Assembly: GCA_902540655.1 (NCBI GenBank)
Contig: CACBNQ010000008.1
Coordinates: 1-50,813, forward strand
DNA: 50,813 nucleotides
Origin: an uncultured Alphaproteobacteria bacterium
GTDB lineage: Bacteria > Pseudomonadota > Alphaproteobacteria > Rhodobacterales > Rhodobacteraceae
Direction: 5' to 3'
Of the stretch, positions 34,221 to 44,794 are shown piece by piece. Positions within the stretch are counted from its first letter, which is position 1. Each line of letters begins with the position of its first letter. The notes below the pieces were generated by a model, which worked only from the letters and a program-made list of their open reading frames with translations, made no database searches and was not told where the DNA came from. The translations under genes and the position numbers were made by a program.

Positions 34221-36122
34221 ATGTCTTTCTCCTCAGCCTTCTTGGATAAAATTAAAACGAGTATAAGAATTTCAGACATTGTCTCTCGACATGTAAATTG
34301 GGATCCAAAAAAAAGTAATTTATCTAAAAAAGATTTTTGGGCGCCTTGTCCCTTTCATAAAGAAAAAACAGCTTCATTTCATGTGGATGATACCAAGGGA
34401 TTTTACTATTGTTTTGGATGTCAAGCGAAGGGTAACGTATTCAGCTTCTTAAAGGAGATGGAAGGAATTTCATTTTTTGATGCGGTAAAGGCACTAAGTG
34501 AAAAAGCAGGGATTCCTTTGGAAATTGATAATGATGTTAAACGATCAACCACTTCTACCGAGGAACAAAAACTGCTCAAGATAAATGAAGCAGCATGCAA
34601 ATTTTTCACAAAGTATCTTTTCAGCACCAAGGGATCGATAGCTTTAAATTATTTAAAAGATCGTGGTTTATCAATTGACACCATAAAAGAATTTAAACTC
34701 GGGCTGTCTCCGTCAAAGAGCGATGGTCTTATTAATTCCTTAAAATCGGAAGGATATAATGAGCAAGACATAGAAAATGCCGGATTGGCATATAAACCTG
34801 AAAACAAGCCATTAGTTGATAGATTTAGAAATAGAGTGATGTTTCCGATTTCCAATTTGAATGATGGGGTTGTTGCTTTCGGAGGGAGATCACTAAATAC
34901 TACATATGGCGCGAAATATATAAATTCACCAGAGACAAAAATATTCAAAAAAGGTTCTCTTCTTTTTAATCTTAAAAGAGCTCAAAAAAGCTCTAAAAAT
35001 GATCCTTTAGTCATAGTTGAAGGTTACATGGATGTTATTTCTTTAGCTAATAATTCGATAAATAATGCAGTTGCTCCGCTAGGAACCTCATTGACAAAAG
35101 AACAGTTGCAATTGATTTGGAGAGTTTGCGAAGAACCAATTTTACTACTCGACGGAGATAATGCTGGAAGACTTGCAGCTACACGAGCAGTTGAATTGGC
35201 ACTACCATTAATTTCTTATAATCAAACTTTAAGAATAGCAAATTTACCTACGAACTATGATCCAGATGACCTTATTAAACAAAGGGGCAAAGATGCTCTC
35301 AGGGATATAATAGAAAATTCGCTAGCTCTTTCCCACTTCATTTTTATTAATGAGAAATCACAACGAAAATTGGACAGTCCCGAGCGCTTGAGGAAACTGC
35401 ATATCGAACTTATGAATAAATTAAAAAAAATTAAAGATATTGACTTAAAGAAAATGTTCTTATCTGAAATAAATGACAAAATAAAAAAACTGCAGTTTCA
35501 AAACAGTAAAAATATAAAGCAAAGAAAAGGATTAAATAGTGCTGAAAACAAAATTAAACCTAGAACTCAGACGATATCCCGGATTCAGGCTGCTGAAAAA
35601 GAAATAAATAAGTTAGAAGCAGAAATTATGTTTTGCCTAATTAAAAACCCAATATTTATCAAGGACCTCAAAACTCAACTGACCGATATAGATTTTAGTG
35701 ATGAATTTTTTCAGAAATCGTTTTGGCAAATCCAACACGAACAGCTTTCCAAATCAACTGATATTTTTAATTTGATCTCTAATCAAGCCACTCAGAAAAA
35801 CCCTCCGTTAAAAAATCACTTAATATATAACGACCAAAATAAAGAAGAAATGTCTAGAAACCTTCTGTTGAATAGAATAACCACACTAAATTTGGCAAAA
35901 AATCGGCTTGAAAGCTTGAAAGATCTTAAAATTAAGATAAAAACTCAAAAGTCCGATTCGCAAAATAAAGGCGAATCATTTGAGATGATCCAAAGTGAGT
36001 ACCGCAGGGCAATGGGGGGCTCTGAATTTGTTGAAGATTCGATTTTGAAAGAACGTAAGTTTGACACAGATAGTTTGGATGTTTTTAAAAAAAATGAGAA
36101 GAAGGCTTTTCAGAAAAAATAA
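34221..36122 (+). CDS. dnaG: DNA primase
   Basis: DnaG makes RNA primers at the replication fork. The 633-residue protein has the N-terminal CHC2 zinc-binding domain with C43, H46, C64 and C67, the RNA polymerase core with the Toprim acidic motif VIVEGYMDV and LLDGDNAG, and a C-terminal helicase-binding region rich in Lys and Asn. The region 420-450 (KNIKQRKGLNS...) looks like a flexible linker. dnaG-rpoD order is the macromolecular synthesis operon, without rpsU. Confidence 0.96.
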   Translation: MSFSSAFLDKIKTSIRISDIVSRHVNWDPKKSNLSKKDFWAPCPFHKEKTASFHVDDTKGFYYCFGCQAKGNVFSFLKEMEGISFFDAVKALSEKAGIPLEIDNDVKRSTTSTEEQKLLKINEAACKFFTKYLFSTKGSIALNYLKDRGLSIDTIKEFKLGLSPSKSDGLINSLKSEGYNEQDIENAGLAYKPENKPLVDRFRNRVMFPISNLNDGVVAFGGRSLNTTYGAKYINSPETKIFKKGSLLFNLKRAQKSSKNDPLVIVEGYMDVISLANNSINNAVAPLGTSLTKEQLQLIWRVCEEPILLLDGDNAGRLAATRAVELALPLISYNQTLRIANLPTNYDPDDLIKQRGKDALRDIIENSLALSHFIFINEKSQRKLDSPERLRKLHIELMNKLKKIKDIDLKKMFLSEINDKIKKLQFQNSKNIKQRKGLNSAENKIKPRTQTISRIQAAEKEINKLEAEIMFCLIKNPIFIKDLKTQLTDIDFSDEFFQKSFWQIQHEQLSKSTDIFNLISNQATQKNPPLKNHLIYNDQNKEEMSRNLLLNRITTLNLAKNRLESLKDLKIKIKTQKSDSQNKGESFEMIQSEYRRAMGGSEFVEDSILKERKFDTDSLDVFKKNEKKAFQKK

Positions 36123-36135
36123 TGGATAAAAACTA

Positions 36136-38115
36136 ATGAATAAACAAGATACGCAAAATAATGAAGAGCAAGACAATGAAAAAGTTTTAGCTGATGGGCC
36201 TTCAAAAAAAAATTTTAAGAAACTAATTTCTGAGGCAAAACAAAGAGGCTACATAACGCAGGATCAACTAGAAGAATTGGTGATCAGTGAGAAGCTTTCT
36301 TCAGAGCAGATCGAAGACCTTATGACAGATCTTTCTGGCATGGGGATAAACGTAACTGAGAATGAAGAAACTGAGTACTCCGAAGAAGTCCATGAACAAA
36401 CAAGCTCAAAAGAGATTGTAGCAACTAGTACAGATTCAGAAACTTTAGATAAAACAGATGATCCCGTAAGAATGTATCTAAGGGAAATGGGCTCGGTTGA
36501 ACTGCTGTCTCGTGAGGGCGAAATTGCTATTGCTAAAAGGATAGAGGCTGGAAGGAACCTTATGATTAATGGTCTGTGTGAGAGCCCCCTGACTTTCCAG
36601 GCTATAACCATTTGGAGAGACGAATTGCTTAATGAAGAAATAATGTTGAGGGATGTTATAGATCTTGAAACCACCTTCACAGAAATCGGAGACTCCAATG
36701 AGCTCGATGCAGAGATTAAAAAACTCGATATTAATGAAAGTGTCGATAAGTTAAAACCTATTAAAAACGAACAAGAAAATCAAAGTGTTTTGGCGACAAA
36801 TGAGACAAAGAATGATGACGATGAGGAAGAAGAGGACGCAATAAACGTATCCTTAGCTGCGATGGAACATTCATTAACACCACATATCTTAAATATATTG
36901 GAAGATATAGATAAGAAATATATCAAGTTAAAAGAACTTGAAAAGAAGAGGATGAAAGCAACTTTTGATACAAGTAAGAAGTTTTCCAATAAAGACGAAA
37001 TCAAATACCAAAATTTTAAAACGTCGATAGCCTTACTTTTAAATTCGTTGAATTTTCATAACAATCGTATTGAAGCTCTTATCGACCAACTTTACGGAAT
37101 TAATAAGGCTATTACTAACGTTGATAGCGCGTTTGTAAAAATATCCGATAAAGCAAGAATTAACCGGAAAGAGTTTATCCAAGAATATAAGGGCTCTGAA
37201 TTGGAAGAAGCTTGGTTAGATAGAGTATCTAAGCTCAAGTCCAGAGGTTGGGAAGTGCTAGGAAAAAATCACAGTGCTGAAGTTGAAGAACTCAAAGCCG
37301 AAATGACAAAGATTGGTAAGATTATTAACGTAGATATCTCCGAATTCAGGAATATAGTTCGAAAGGTAAAAAAGGGAGAAAACGAAGCCAGAGGCGCAAA
37401 AAAAGAAATGGTGGAAGCAAATTTGCGATTAGTTATTTCAATTGCAAAAAAATATACCAACAGAGGACTGCAATTTCTTGACCTTATCCAGGAGGGTAAT
37501 ATTGGTCTGATGAAAGCTGTAGATAAATTTGAGTACCGAAGAGGTTATAAATTCTCTACATATGCTACCTGGTGGATAAGACAGGCTATTACCAGATCTA
37601 TAGCAGATCAAGCTAGAACAATAAGAATACCCGTTCACATGATTGAGACCATCAATAAGCTGGTGAGAACAGGTAGGCAAATGCTCCATGAAATAGGAAG
37701 GGAACCAACCCCAGAAGAACTTTCGTCAAAATTACAGATGCCTTTAGACAAAGTTCGAAAAGTTATGAAAATTGCTAAGGAACCAATTAGCTTAGAAACG
37801 CCAATTGGCGATGAGGAAGATAGTCAACTCGGTGACTTTATTGAGGACAAAAATGCTTTATTGCCACTGGACAATGCTATTCAAGGTAATCTAAAAGAAA
37901 CAACCACTCGTGTATTAGCGAGTTTGACCCCAAGAGAAGAGCGCGTATTAAGGATGCGCTTCGGTATCGGTGTAAATACAGACCACACCCTTGAAGAGGT
38001 TGGGCAACAATTCAGCGTTACTAGGGAAAGGATAAGACAAATTGAAGCTAAGGCACTCAGAAAACTGAAACATCCAAGCAGAAGTAGAAAACTAAGATCC
38101 TTTTTAGACCAATGA
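36136..38115 (+). CDS. rpoD: RNA polymerase primary sigma factor (sigma70)
   Basis: RpoD is the housekeeping sigma factor. The 659-residue protein has region 1.1 ([22 protein letters not shown]), region 1.2 ([21 protein letters not shown]), a non-conserved acidic insert (~210-350), region 2 ([19 protein letters not shown] ... [14 protein letters not shown]), region 3 ([12 protein letters not shown]) and region 4.2 ([20 protein letters not shown]). A TAAAAACTAATG context gives only a weak ribosome site, 13 bases after dnaG. Acidic and Lys-rich stretches in the insert match alphaproteobacterial RpoD. Confidence 0.97.
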   Translation: MNKQDTQNNEEQDNEKVLADGPSKKNFKKLISEAKQRGYITQDQLEELVISEKLSSEQIEDLMTDLSGMGINVTENEETEYSEEVHEQTSSKEIVATSTDSETLDKTDDPVRMYLREMGSVELLSREGEIAIAKRIEAGRNLMINGLCESPLTFQAITIWRDELLNEEIMLRDVIDLETTFTEIGDSNELDAEIKKLDINESVDKLKPIKNEQENQSVLATNETKNDDDEEEEDAINVSLAAMEHSLTPHILNILEDIDKKYIKLKELEKKRMKATFDTSKKFSNKDEIKYQNFKTSIALLLNSLNFHNNRIEALIDQLYGINKAITNVDSAFVKISDKARINRKEFIQEYKGSELEEAWLDRVSKLKSRGWEVLGKNHSAEVEELKAEMTKIGKIINVDISEFRNIVRKVKKGENEARGAKKEMVEANLRLVISIAKKYTNRGLQFLDLIQEGNIGLMKAVDKFEYRRGYKFSTYATWWIRQAITRSIADQARTIRIPVHMIETINKLVRTGRQMLHEIGREPTPEELSSKLQMPLDKVRKVMKIAKEPISLETPIGDEEDSQLGDFIEDKNALLPLDNAIQGNLKETTTRVLASLTPREERVLRMRFGIGVNTDHTLEEVGQQFSVTRERIRQIEAKALRKLKHPSRSRKLRSFLDQ

Positions 38116-38134
38116 AGAATATACCGATAACTAG

Positions 38135-38163
38135 TTGGAAATTATATGTACTAGAGATATAAT
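38135..38163 (+). promoter_or_regulatory. Sigma70 promoter of the nrdR-rib-nusB operon
   Basis: TTGGAA (38135-38140) and a perfect TATAAT (38158-38163) are separated by exactly 17 bases, giving a predicted start near 38170, about 29 bases before the nrdR TTG. It is the best-looking promoter of a coding operon in the window and follows rpoD by 20 bases. Confidence 0.65.
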
Positions 38164-38198
38164 TATATTATGTTTAAGTAGATTAGAGGGAGTATAAT

Positions 38199-38675
38199 TT
38201 GCGCTGCCCATTTTGTGGAGATCTAGACACTCAGGTAAAGGATAGTAGACCTTCAGACGATCATATATCTATAAGGAGAAGAAGGCACTGCTCTAGTTGT
38301 GCTGGTCGCTTCACTACTTATGAAAGAGTACAATTAAGAGATCTGTATGTACTCAAAAAGAAAAATCAAAGAGAGATTTTTGACAGGGATAAACTTGAAA
38401 GATCCATTAGAATAGCACTTCAGAAAAGACCTGTTGAATCTGAGCGTATCGAGCAAATGATTACAGGTATTGTAAGGAGATTGGAAAGTATAGGTGATAC
38501 TGATATAAAATCTGAGATTATCGGAAAAATAGTGATGGAAACACTATCAAGGATTGATACTGTAGCCTATGTTAGATTTGCTAGTGTTTACAAAAATTTT
38601 CAAGAACTTGGAGATTTTGAGGATTTTATGTCAGAGCTTCACCCGGGCAAACTTGAACCAAAGAAGACGGTTTAA
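38199..38675 (+). CDS. nrdR: Transcriptional repressor NrdR
   Basis: NrdR senses nucleotides through an ATP-cone and represses ribonucleotide reductase genes. The 158-residue protein has the four-cysteine zinc ribbon C3, C6, C31, C34 with RRRRHC, the ATP-cone ([19 protein letters not shown]) and a C-terminal part ending in [13 protein letters not shown]. The start is TTG, preceded by GAGGGAG about 6 bases upstream, and the zinc ribbon begins at residue 3, so no earlier start is needed. It opens the riboflavin operon with ribD starting the base after its stop. Confidence 0.95.
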   Translation: MRCPFCGDLDTQVKDSRPSDDHISIRRRRHCSSCAGRFTTYERVQLRDLYVLKKKNQREIFDRDKLERSIRIALQKRPVESERIEQMITGIVRRLESIGDTDIKSEIIGKIVMETLSRIDTVAYVRFASVYKNFQELGDFEDFMSELHPGKLEPKKTV

Positions 38676-39833
38676 ATGATCGACACAAACATCTCGAAAG
38701 ATGACAAGAAATTTCTGAAATTAGCTCTCAACTTAGCTAGACGAAATGTTGGGCTCACTGGTAAAAACCCCTCAGTTGGCTGTGTAATTACCTATAAAGA
38801 TATAATAATCGGTCGAGGAAATACTCAGCTTGGAGGAAGACCTCATGCAGAAATTATGGCTATAAAACAAGCCTCAGACCACCCTCTCCTTCAAGAAAAA
38901 AGAGAAATACGAGATATTAATTTCTACATCACGTTAGAGCCATGCGCACATGAAACTACTTCTCCATCTTGTGCAAAAGCAATTGTAAATTTTGGAGCAA
39001 ATCGTGTTATCTATTTAGCGACTGACCCCGATAAAAGAACTAACGGTAAAGGTAAGTCGATAATGGAGAAAGCAGGTATTGAATGTATTGAAGCTAGAAT
39101 CTATGGAGGAGAAAATTCAGATGTTTTAAAGGGCTATTTGAAACAGAAAAAAACTGGTCTTCCATACATAACACTAAAGATAGGCTCTTCCATAAATGGT
39201 AAAATTGCCACAAAAAATGGAGAGAGCAAATGGATAACGAACTCATTATGTAGAAAGAGGGTTCAACTTCTCAGATCAGAGAATGATGGGATATTAATAG
39301 GTAAAAATAGCATATTTGTTGACAATCCGCGTCTAAATTTAAGAGATCAATATGAGTCAATCGAAAACAAGCCAATTTTTATATTAGATACAAATTTCGA
39401 AATATCTGGCTTCGGAAATCTCTCAATATTTGATAACGTTGGAAAAAACAAAGTGCATGTTATAACTAGTAAGGAGCTGAAGGATGAGGTCGTGAAGGAT
39501 CCTAAATTCTTCAGAGAAGTAAGTATAGAGAAAGTTAATAAAGAACGACGATTTTTAAATATTCAAGAAATTCTAAAAGTCGTTTCTGGGATGGGGGTAA
39601 ATCGTTTGTTGGTTGAGGGTGGTGCGAGGGTATGGACATCATTTCTCAAGATAGGTTTGTTTGATGAAATTGTAATATTCACTGGAAATAAAATTATAAA
39701 TGATTCCGCTACTTCCTGTTTTAATGATTTTTTGCCACTCGATGCAGGGTTAGGAGATTTTCCAAACTTGACTTTAGCATCCTTACTGAGATGGAAAGAT
39801 AATATCGAAGCAAAGTGGATAGCTAATTCTTAG
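38676..39833 (+). CDS. ribD: Riboflavin biosynthesis bifunctional deaminase-reductase RibD
   Basis: RibD carries out the second and third steps of riboflavin synthesis: deamination of the pyrimidine intermediate and NADPH reduction of its ribose side chain. The 385-residue protein has the deaminase zinc site PHAEIMAI with LEPCAHETTSPSC (residues ~48-100), and a reductase domain starting LKIGSSINGKIATKNGES with LLVEGGARVWTSFL near the end. It starts directly after the nrdR stop and is followed at 12 bases by ribE. Confidence 0.96.
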   Translation: MIDTNISKDDKKFLKLALNLARRNVGLTGKNPSVGCVITYKDIIIGRGNTQLGGRPHAEIMAIKQASDHPLLQEKREIRDINFYITLEPCAHETTSPSCAKAIVNFGANRVIYLATDPDKRTNGKGKSIMEKAGIECIEARIYGGENSDVLKGYLKQKKTGLPYITLKIGSSINGKIATKNGESKWITNSLCRKRVQLLRSENDGILIGKNSIFVDNPRLNLRDQYESIENKPIFILDTNFEISGFGNLSIFDNVGKNKVHVITSKELKDEVVKDPKFFREVSIEKVNKERRFLNIQEILKVVSGMGVNRLLVEGGARVWTSFLKIGLFDEIVIFTGNKIINDSATSCFNDFLPLDAGLGDFPNLTLASLLRWKDNIEAKWIANS

Positions 39834-39845
39834 AAAGGGTCAAAT

Positions 39846-40460
39846 ATGTTTACGGGAATTGTCACTGACGTAGGCGAAATAGCCGAAATTGAAAAGATTA
39901 AAGATACAAGAGCTAAAATTTTCTGCACTTACGATGTATCTGAAATAGACTTAGGTGCGTCGATATGTTGTGATGGTGTTTGTCTAACGGTGACAGATTC
40001 TGGTATTTCAGAGAATAAAAATTGGTTTTCAGTAGACATATCCAGTGAGACTATCTTGAAAACAATTATTGGCGATAAAGATTATGGGTGGAAGCCTGGG
40101 AGAAAAGTAAATCTTGAAAGATCCCTTAGGCTTGGTGATGAATTAGGGGGGCACATTGTGACTGGACATATAGATGGTACTGGATCAATAGAAAAAATTT
40201 TGGACGTTGAGGGAAGCACTCAGGTAACGTTCCAAACTAATAAAAACTTAGCAAAATTTATTGCAGAAAAGGGCTCTATCACGTTGAACGGAACCTCGTT
40301 AACCGTAAATCAAGTAGATGTTTCCTCCTTTGATATCAACTTTATTCCCCATACGAAAGATAACACGACTTGGCAAAAAATGCGCATTGGAGAGAAAGTT
40401 AATATTGAAATAGATATTCTGGCAAGATATGTAGATCGGATATTGGGTTCAGGAAAATAA
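39846..40460 (+). CDS. ribE: Riboflavin synthase, alpha subunit
   Basis: The enzyme dismutates two lumazines to riboflavin and the pyrimidine intermediate. The 204-residue protein consists of two lumazine-binding repeats: MFTGIVTDVGEI ... ICCDGVCLTVTD in the first, LGGHIVTGHIDGTGSI and GSITLNGTSLTVNQV in the second. The GHIDGTG segment is in the expected active-site position. An AAGGGTC ribosome site precedes the ATG. Third gene of the riboflavin operon. Confidence 0.96.
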   Translation: MFTGIVTDVGEIAEIEKIKDTRAKIFCTYDVSEIDLGASICCDGVCLTVTDSGISENKNWFSVDISSETILKTIIGDKDYGWKPGRKVNLERSLRLGDELGGHIVTGHIDGTGSIEKILDVEGSTQVTFQTNKNLAKFIAEKGSITLNGTSLTVNQVDVSSFDINFIPHTKDNTTWQKMRIGEKVNIEIDILARYVDRILGSGK

Positions 40461-40464
40461 AAAC

Positions 40465-41538
40465 ATGAAAGAACAAGGCGTTGAAATATCCTCCACGCAA
40501 TCAATAATTGATGATGCTAGAAACGGAAAAATGTTTATTCTAGTCGACCATGAAGAAAGAGAGAATGAAGGAGATCTTGTAATACCAGGACAAATGGCAA
40601 CACCAAATGCTGTGAACTTTATGGCAACATATGGCAGAGGATTAATTTGCCTAGCACTTCCCTCTGAACAAATAGATAAGTTGAAATTGCCATTAATGGC
40701 CGCAACTAACTCCTCTCGACACGAGACAGCTTTTACTGTGTCTATTGAGGCACGAGAGGGCGTTACAACAGGTATATCAGCCCATGACCGTGCAAAAACA
40801 ATATCAGTAGCAATAAATCCACAAGTAAGAACAGAAGAAATAGCTACACCTGGGCATGTCTTTCCTTTGAGGGCGAAGAATGGAGGCGTGCTTATAAGAG
40901 CTGGTCATACCGAAGCTGCGGTAGATATTTCTAGGCTTGCAGGATTAAACCCTTCCGGAGTTATTTGTGAGATTATGAATGATGATGGAAGCATGGCAAG
41001 GCTCAAAGATTTAAAGAAATTCGCATATATACATAAACTTAAAATTGGAACGATTTCAGATCTAATTGCTTACAGAAGAAAACATGACAACCTAATAAAA
41101 GAAGTTGAAAGCTCAGTTTTAAACTCAAGCATAGGCGGCAAGTGGAAAGTGATTAAGTTTAAAGATGAAATAGAAAATTCGGAGCACATTGTCCTTAAGC
41201 TAGGAAAGATAAACACTGCAAAACCAGCAATGGTTAGAATGCATAAATTGAATATTTATAAAGATTTGCTGGGTTTGGTTCCTAGCAGATACAATGAGAT
41301 AGGTAGAGCAATGCAAAAGATAATCGGAAATGAAAATGGTATATTGGTACTTCTAAATTCAGGTGATAGTAGTAGTGAAAAACCTAGCTCAGATACACTT
41401 AAAGAGTATGGAATTGGTGCCCAAATTTTATCTTTGCTAGGTGTCAGAAGAATAAAACTGCTTTCTAATTCAAAACTCCCAAAAGTAGTTGGATTGGAAG
41501 GCTATGGCTTGCAAATTGATGCAACGGAGGGCTTCTAA
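40465..41538 (+). CDS. ribBA: DHBP synthase RibB with a degenerate RibA-like C-terminal domain
   Basis: The N-terminal domain (1-~205) makes 3,4-dihydroxy-2-butanone 4-phosphate from ribulose 5-phosphate; visible motifs are DHEERENEGDLV, TGISAHDRAKT and GHVFPLRAKNGGVLIRAGHTEAAVD. The C-terminal ~150 residues align in size and outline with GTP cyclohydrolase II, but where the active enzyme has its zinc site (three cysteines of the GECLTGDVFGSLRCDCG type) this protein reads VRMHKLNIYKDLLGL, with no cysteines and no corresponding metal ligands. That half is therefore probably inactive as a cyclohydrolase. This is known in alphaproteobacterial RibBA proteins; another GTP cyclohydrolase II would be needed elsewhere. 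Confidence 0.93.
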   Translation: MKEQGVEISSTQSIIDDARNGKMFILVDHEERENEGDLVIPGQMATPNAVNFMATYGRGLICLALPSEQIDKLKLPLMAATNSSRHETAFTVSIEAREGVTTGISAHDRAKTISVAINPQVRTEEIATPGHVFPLRAKNGGVLIRAGHTEAAVDISRLAGLNPSGVICEIMNDDGSMARLKDLKKFAYIHKLKIGTISDLIAYRRKHDNLIKEVESSVLNSSIGGKWKVIKFKDEIENSEHIVLKLGKINTAKPAMVRMHKLNIYKDLLGLVPSRYNEIGRAMQKIIGNENGILVLLNSGDSSSEKPSSDTLKEYGIGAQILSLLGVRRIKLLSNSKLPKVVGLEGYGLQIDATEGF

Positions 41539-42000
41539 GTGCGGGCAGAAAATTTAAGCAGAGACAACTTATTAGAGTTTAAGAAGACACTAAAAATTTG
41601 TCTTGTTTCAGCACCCTATTACAAAGATATTACTGACAATCTAGTATGTGGGGCTCTTAATATTCTCAAAAAAATAAAGGCCGAAACTGAGATAGTTGAA
41701 GTATCAGGTGCGCTTGAGATACCTACTGCCATAAAGTTAATGGAAAATGAATTTGATGGCTTTATTGCAATCGGTTGTGTTATTAGGGGTGAGACAACAC
41801 ACTATGAAATTGTAAGTACTGAAAGCTCCCGAAGTCTAGCTAATCTTGGTCTTGAAAAAATATGCATAGGTAATGCTATCTTGACGGTTGAAAATAAAAC
41901 ACAGGCTGAAGAAAGAGCAGACCCTAAAATTTTTGACAAAGGTGGAGAGGCTTGTAGTGCTTTGTTAAGTATTATTAAAATAAAAGAAAGAGGCCATTAA
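41539..42000 (+). CDS. ribH: 6,7-dimethyl-8-ribityllumazine synthase
   Basis: RibH condenses the RibB and RibD products into lumazine, the substrate of RibE. The 153-residue protein has the substrate-binding motifs VSAPYYKDITDNLVCGAL, VSGALEIPTAI and GCVIRGETTHYEIV, the last carrying the catalytic histidine. The start is GTG directly after the ribBA stop, with a GGAGG ribosome site 9 bases upstream; no better start is available. Length is standard for icosahedral RibH. Confidence 0.95.
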   Translation: MRAENLSRDNLLEFKKTLKICLVSAPYYKDITDNLVCGALNILKKIKAETEIVEVSGALEIPTAIKLMENEFDGFIAIGCVIRGETTHYEIVSTESSRSLANLGLEKICIGNAILTVENKTQAEERADPKIFDKGGEACSALLSIIKIKERGH

Positions 42001-42004
42001 AACT

Positions 42005-42463
42005 GTGACCTCTTCCAAATCCCATGATTACAAAAAAAACACAATCTCACGACTATTTGCTATCCAAGCCCTATTTCAAATGGAGGCCAACGGCAAAAGT
42101 TATGGCACCATAAAAAAAGAACTTAAAGAGACATTTTATACGCAACAAATACAAGATATGGAAATTTCATTGCCTAATTATCTGTTATCACAAAGAATAG
42201 TTGAGCAAGCTGCTAAAAATCAAATAAAAATAGATACTAAAATCAACATGGCTTTTAACAATCTGTGGAATATAAAAACAATTGACACTACGTTAAGAGC
42301 GATCCTAAGAGCCGCATGCGCCGAGTTTCTAAATAAAAAAACTCCCAAGAAAGTAATTATGTCAGAGTATGTTTCAATAACGGGGACATTTTATCCAGAT
42401 GGTAAGGAACAAAAATTCATAAATGGATTGCTTAATAAAATTATAGAAGATCTTCAAACTTAG
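42005..42463 (+). CDS. nusB: Transcription antitermination factor NusB
   Basis: NusB forms part of the rRNA antitermination complex with NusE. The 152-residue all-helical protein has the family signature [13 protein letters not shown] near the start and LRAACAEFL ... [25 protein letters not shown] at the end. GTG start 4 bases after ribH; an in-frame ATG at codon ~26 would cut off the conserved first helix, so the GTG is favoured. It is followed in most relatives by thiL; here it overlaps the end of the convergent parC by 23 bases. Confidence 0.93.
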   Translation: MTSSKSHDYKKNTISRLFAIQALFQMEANGKSYGTIKKELKETFYTQQIQDMEISLPNYLLSQRIVEQAAKNQIKIDTKINMAFNNLWNIKTIDTTLRAILRAACAEFLNKKTPKKVIMSEYVSITGTFYPDGKEQKFINGLLNKIIEDLQT

Positions 42464-44654
42464 TTATTTTTTTCTTAAATAATTTTTTAGGCAGCATTTT
42501 CCCAACCAGACCTCTCTTACCAACCCAGAACCTAACATCCTCATGTTTTCCAAATAATTTTTTTAATATGACGTTATCTTTTTCATATTGTGAAAAAACC
42601 ATAGCATCTAAAAGAGTTTCTCCCTTATAACGCTGCAAACGGACGCCTTTTCCCTTTTTTAATATAGGCAACTCTTTAGCTGAAAAAATCAGCATTTTAA
42701 AAGAAGAACTTAAAACAATAACTTTATCACCATCCATTTCTTTCAACCCAACAACTTTATCTCCTTCACTGAGTTCAAATATTTGTTTCCCAGTTTTTGT
42801 AGAAGATTTTAGAGAGGAAAAATCAACCAAGAACCCAAGACCCCTTTTTGAGAATATTAGACCCTTAGTTCCATGATGAAAAGGAATGATACTCACTATA
42901 GAGGTGACATTTCCCGTTCCAATTATTAGATTCAGAGGCTCTCCATAGCCTTTGTCTTTTTTTAGTTGATCAAGAGACAAACTAAACGACCTCCCTTCTG
43001 AAGTTATAAACAACAACTGCTGACTTCTTGATAGTTGAGCAGCAAATTTAACTCTGTCGCCGTCTCGAAATTTAAATGAACTATTATTTAGGCTATGCCC
43101 CTTGTAAGACCTTATCCAACCATTTTCGGATAATACCACTGTAACTGGAAAGTCATCGACTGTAACATTTTTAAAAGATGCACGAGACCCCTCTTCCTCC
43201 GGCTCCAACAATGTCTGCCTCTCGCTAAGTTCATAATCAGCAAATTTCTTATTAAGCAGCGTCAATTGATTTTTAACATTTTTCCATTGAAGCCTTTGAT
43301 CCTCCAGTAAATCCTCTAACGCCTGCCGCTCTTTCATTAATTCCTGTTGTTCTTTTGAAAGGAGCTCTTCGTCTAGCCTTCTCAATGCTCTTAATCTTAG
43401 GTTTAAAATGGATTCGACCTGCAATTCACTAAGACCAAATTCTTCAATAATCGCAGTTTTGGGATCATCGTCCTCTCTAATTATATTTATTAACCGATCG
43501 AGATTTATATATGCCTGTAGCAAGCCCTCGATAATTTCTAAACGCTTATCAATGTTCTGTAACCGGAAAGCAGATTTTCGTATCAATATTTCTCTGCGAT
43601 AATCTAAAAAAGTCTTAAGTAATTCTTTGAGATTACTAACTTTTGGGGAAATACCATCAATCAAAACATTAAGATTTACAGTTACCTTTGTTTCTAAATC
43701 AGTAAATTGATAAAGTGAAGTTAAGAGATTTTCTTTTTCTACATTTCGCGATCTTGGCTCTATAACAATTCTTATCTCTTCTGCGCTCTCATCTCTCACG
43801 TTCTGCACAAAAGATAATTTTTTCCCAGAAATTAAATCAGCAATCTTTTCTATAAGTCTTCCCTTCTGAACCTGATAGGGTATTTCATCTATAACTAACT
43901 GCCAGTTACCGTGCTTAAGGTCCTCTATGTGATGTTTGGCACGTAATCTGAAGCTTCCCTTGCCATCTGTGTATACTTTAATGATATCTTCTTTTTTATC
44001 TAAAATAATACCTCCAGTGGGAAAATCAGGGCCTTTTACAATTTCCGATAATTGTTGGATAGTCGAATTAGGTTTATCAACTAGTAGTATACATGCTTTT
44101 AGTAACTCAAGTACATTATGGGGTGGTATGCTGGTAGCCATTCCAACAGCGATTCCTGAGGCTCCATTTGCGAGGAGATGAGGAAAGTTTGCTGGCAGCA
44201 CATTCGGTTCATCACCTGAGCTGTCATATGTTTCTTTGAAATCGACAGAGTTCTCATCAAGACCTTCAAGAAGCTCAATTGAGTATTTCGATAGCCTAGC
44301 CTCAGTATATCTTTGAGCTGCGGGGTTATCTCCATCGATATTTCCAAAATTACCCTGACCTTCAATAAGCGGATATCTTACACTAAAATCTTGAGCAAAT
44401 CTTGCTAATGCATCGTATATAGCCTTATCTCCGTGCGGATGGTAGTTACCCATGACCTCCCCTACTATTTTCGAACACTTTCTAAAATTTGATCGAGGAT
44501 ACAATCTAAGCTGATTCATTGCGTAAAGAATTCTTCTATGCACCGGTTTAAGACCATCTCTTGCGTCAGGGAGGGCTCTATCCATGATTGTAGATACTGC
44601 ATATAAAAGATATCTTGTCTCCAATGCCGTTGTAATATCTTGTTTTTGGTCCAT
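42441..44654 (-). CDS. parC: DNA topoisomerase IV subunit A
   Basis: ParC is the DNA breakage-reunion subunit of topoisomerase IV, which decatenates daughter chromosomes. The 737-residue protein has the winged-helix domain with [29 protein letters not shown], and the catalytic tyrosine in [11 protein letters not shown], then the coiled-coil tower and a C-terminal beta-pinwheel (~490-737). Length and the start of [25 protein letters not shown] favour ParC over GyrA (GyrA would be ~850 or more and carry a GyrA box). K77 occupies the position of the quinolone-contacting serine (E. coli ParC S80). Confidence 0.93.
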   Translation of the reverse strand: MDQKQDITTALETRYLLYAVSTIMDRALPDARDGLKPVHRRILYAMNQLRLYPRSNFRKCSKIVGEVMGNYHPHGDKAIYDALARFAQDFSVRYPLIEGQGNFGNIDGDNPAAQRYTEARLSKYSIELLEGLDENSVDFKETYDSSGDEPNVLPANFPHLLANGASGIAVGMATSIPPHNVLELLKACILLVDKPNSTIQQLSEIVKGPDFPTGGIILDKKEDIIKVYTDGKGSFRLRAKHHIEDLKHGNWQLVIDEIPYQVQKGRLIEKIADLISGKKLSFVQNVRDESAEEIRIVIEPRSRNVEKENLLTSLYQFTDLETKVTVNLNVLIDGISPKVSNLKELLKTFLDYRREILIRKSAFRLQNIDKRLEIIEGLLQAYINLDRLINIIREDDDPKTAIIEEFGLSELQVESILNLRLRALRRLDEELLSKEQQELMKERQALEDLLEDQRLQWKNVKNQLTLLNKKFADYELSERQTLLEPEEEGSRASFKNVTVDDFPVTVVLSENGWIRSYKGHSLNNSSFKFRDGDRVKFAAQLSRSQQLLFITSEGRSFSLSLDQLKKDKGYGEPLNLIIGTGNVTSIVSIIPFHHGTKGLIFSKRGLGFLVDFSSLKSSTKTGKQIFELSEGDKVVGLKEMDGDKVIVLSSSFKMLIFSAKELPILKKGKGVRLQRYKGETLLDAMVFSQYEKDNVILKKLFGKHEDVRFWVGKRGLVGKMLPKKLFKKKITKFEDLL

Positions 44655-44794
44655 TTTTTAAGTATTTATGTATCCTGATTAGTAGTATTTCGTTTTTGCG
44701 CTAAGTTACTTGGAATAATAATGAAACTCAACATTAGAAATGCACAAAAACAAAACTATTTATTCTATTAACTTGGGGGGCTAGGAGGTATTCA

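Noticed and set aside
38131-38154. CTAGT/ACTAG inverted repeat over the nrdR promoter as an NrdR box
   Set aside because: Only 5-base arms and no match to the NrdR box consensus; nrdR itself is not normally its own target.
42001-42463. thiL expected after nusB
   Set aside because: No thiL-like frame follows; parC converges immediately, so it is simply not at this locus.
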